7,610 bases of DNA from Burkholderiales bacterium (GTDB lineage: Bacteria > Pseudomonadota > Gammaproteobacteria > Burkholderiales > SG8-39), in contig JAICPQ010000132.1 of the NCBI GenBank assembly GCA_025929745.1, positions 1-7,610 on the forward strand. The letters run 5' to 3'. A program made the translations under genes and the position numbers. Each line of letters opens with the position of its first letter. The stretch's first letter is position 1. The notes under the pieces were generated by a model. The model searched no databases, was not told where the DNA came from, and saw only the letters and a list, made by a program, of their open reading frames with translations. Shown piece by piece: positions 6,530 to 7,610 of the stretch.

Positions 6530-7014
6530 GCGAACTCGGTCGAGAGCACGTCGAGCGGGAAATCGCGCCCGGCCAGGAAGTCGTCGACGCACTTCTGCAC
6601 GAGCGGCGAACGGTGCTCCGCGCTACGCTCCTTCAACTCCTGCGGCGTGAGCCAGTGCAGGCCACGGATCTGCGGGTCGAGCGGACGATCCTCGGTGCCG
6701 CCGATGCGGCCGCGAAAGCAAAAGCGCAGGAAGGTGACGTCCTTGCGCGCGTAGTGCCAGCGGTAGATGCCCACCAGCCCGGTCGGCTCGAAGACGTGCG
6801 CGGTCTCCTCGAGCACTTCGCGCCGGCAGGCCTCGATGAGCGATTCGCCCGGATCGAGATGGCCGGCCGGCTGGTTCAGCACCAGGCGGCCGTCAATTAC
6901 CTCCTGCACAAGAAGTAGCTTTCCGCCCCGTTCGATGACCGCGGCGACGGTCACCGGGGGCAGCTTGCGCCGCGGAGCGGGGGGCAAAGCCCCCCCGAGC
7001 CCCCCAGAGCTCAT
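6526..7014 (-). CDS. nudJ: NudJ-like Nudix hydrolase
   Basis: The 162-residue protein has a Nudix box at 51-73: G51, E57, R65-E66, E69-E70. The usual glycine near the end is Ala72 (EETA). The preceding NQPAGHLDPGE and the late RSPLV (135-139) match E. coli NudJ, a phosphatase acting on nucleotide di- and triphosphates and on the thiamine intermediate HMP-PP, though substrates cannot be fixed from sequence. Its position directly upstream of mnmA is the same as in E. coli. The ATG at 7014 overlaps the aminotransferase TGA as ATGA, with AAGAAAG just upstream. The N-terminus is odd: about 18 Gly/Pro/Arg-rich residues precede PVTVAAVI, where E. coli NudJ has about four. This extension is encoded by G6, G7 and C6 runs. 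A longer frame reaching 7488 is a shadow of the aminotransferase gene. Confidence 0.92.
   Translation of the reverse strand: MSSGGLGGALPPAPRRKLPPVTVAAVIERGGKLLLVQEVIDGRLVLNQPAGHLDPGESLIEACRREVLEETAHVFEPTGLVGIYRWHYARKDVTFLRFCFRGRIGGTEDRPLDPQIRGLHWLTPQELKERSAEHRSPLVQKCVDDFLAGRDFPLDVLSTEFA
6979..6995. repeat. Perfect GC hairpin at the start of the nudJ gene
   Basis: On the nudJ coding strand the sequence reads GGGGGGCTTTGCCCCCC, a 7-bp perfect stem with a three-base loop, beginning about 20 bases after the ATG. It sits between a G6 run (7000-7005) and the conserved Nudix domain and encodes part of the non-conserved N-terminal extension. It may be a short dispersed palindromic repeat inserted in frame, or an mRNA structure that damps translation of nudJ and the coupled mnmA. 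Confidence 0.75.
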
Positions 7015-7610
7015 GCCGCTTTCTTGGTGTTCTTCCGGATGAAGTCGGCCATGCGCTGCACGCCCGCCTCGATCGCCTGCCTGGAAGCGGCGTACGAGAA
7101 GCGCACGTGCTGGCCTTCGCCCGGCACGCGCGTGCCGAAGTGGATGTCCGCGAGCACCGCGACGCCGGCTTCGTGAAGCAGGCGCTTCCTGAACTCCTCG
7201 GAATCCGCAGCGCCAATTCGGCGGCAGGCCTCGGTGACGTTCGGCCATACGTAGAACGCGCCGCCCGGCACCTGGCATTGCACCCCCGGCACTTCGTTCA
7301 GCAGGCCGACGATAAGGTCGCGCCGCTCCAGGAAGGACTGCTTCATCCGCGAAGCGGAATCCTGCGGGCCGTTGATCGCTTCCACCGCGGCCCACTGGCT
7401 GATCTGCGACGCGCACGACTCGGTGTTCGTGATCCACCGCGTGAACACCGGCGCGAGCTTCGCGTTGGAGGTGAAGCCGATGCGCCATCCGGTCATCGCC
7501 CAGGTCTTGGAAGCGCCGTCGGAGATGATGGTGCGCTCGTACATGCCCGGCACCTGCGCAATGGAGAAAAACTCGCCGTTGAAGACAAGGCGCGAGTAGA
7601 TCTCGTCGGC
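7011..7610 (-). CDS. PLP-dependent class I/II aminotransferase, C-terminal part
   Basis: The gene runs off the right edge; the last 199 residues are visible, about half of a typical 390-400-residue enzyme. The visible part begins ADEIYSRL, the DEIY motif whose Asp contacts the PLP pyridine nitrogen. SDGASKTWAMTGWRIGF follows, where visible residue Lys35 is the PLP-binding lysine and Arg43 the phosphate-contacting arginine. Near the end, HVRFSYA contains Arg170, the expected anchor for the substrate alpha-carboxylate. It is a fold-type I aminotransferase like subgroup Ib aspartate aminotransferases and related enzymes; the amino donor cannot be fixed without the N-terminal half. The open frame is uninterrupted to base 7610, so a GTG at 7553 is an internal codon, not the start. 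Its TGA overlaps the nudJ ATG (ATGA), making it the upstream member of the aminotransferase-nudJ-mnmA operon. Confidence 0.93.
   Translation of the reverse strand, partial: ADEIYSRLVFNGEFFSIAQVPGMYERTIISDGASKTWAMTGWRIGFTSNAKLAPVFTRWITNTESCASQISQWAAVEAINGPQDSASRMKQSFLERRDLIVGLLNEVPGVQCQVPGGAFYVWPNVTEACRRIGAADSEEFRKRLLHEAGVAVLADIHFGTRVPGEGQHVRFSYAASRQAIEAGVQRMADFIRKNTKKAA

Noticed and set aside
6530..6592. N-terminal extension of MnmA by 21 residues
   Set aside because: The added residues are Arg-rich and not part of MnmA. The family start MKVVVGMSGG matches the ATG at 6529, which overlaps the nudJ stop as ATGA.
5723..6754. Plus-strand open frame of 343 codons opposite mnmA and nudJ
   Set aside because: Antisense shadow of two recognised genes, with low-information sequence.
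7015..7488. Nudix hydrolase read as a 320-residue fusion beginning at 7488
   Set aside because: The extra N-terminal part is an out-of-frame reading of the aminotransferase gene, with no domain of its own.

Overview
This is a high-GC, almost fully coding stretch of a chromosome, most likely from a Betaproteobacterium or close relative. The evidence is the base composition, the proteobacterial-type PurB, the YibF-like glutathione transferase, and the NudJ-MnmA pair in tandem. Order and strand of nudJ, mnmA and purB match the Escherichia coli cluster nudJ-mnmA-hflD-purB. Here the hflD position holds two genes on the opposite strand. The taxonomic call is an inference from sequence style and remembered synteny, not from a search.

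Layout, left to right. Bases 3-103 form a roughly 100-bp imperfect palindrome resembling a REP/REPIN-type repeat, and the stop codon of the next gene runs into it. Three minus-strand genes then form a tight operon, transcribed right to left: purB (4254 to 2902), a secreted alpha/beta hydrolase-like protein (2905 to 2108), and a polytopic membrane protein with a C-terminal spermidine-synthase-like domain (2108 to 102). Their junctions are start/stop overlaps of 4 bases (TTGA) and 1 base (TAGTG). On the plus strand, diverging from purB, lie a uracil-DNA-glycosylase-superfamily protein (4253-4852) and a glutathione S-transferase (4864-5481). The annotated ATGs of purB and the glycosylase share bases within a CATG. 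The transferase ends tail to tail with mnmA, overlapping by 8 bases.

On the right, a second minus-strand operon reads: PLP aminotransferase (cut by the window edge), a NudJ-like Nudix hydrolase, and mnmA. Both junctions are ATGA overlaps, so translational coupling is likely. The start of nudJ carries G- and C-runs that form a perfect 7-bp hairpin.

Functionally the window is mainly housekeeping: purine synthesis (PurB), tRNA wobble-uridine thiolation (MnmA), nucleotide or thiamine-intermediate clean-up (NudJ), amino-acid metabolism, uracil-DNA repair, and glutathione-dependent chemistry. I see no RNA genes, CRISPR array, transposase, phage or defence genes. The least ordinary items are the terminal palindrome, the membrane/spermidine-synthase-like fusion, the overlapping divergent starts, and the homopolymer-rich start of nudJ. 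I do not see a convincing new multi-gene system.
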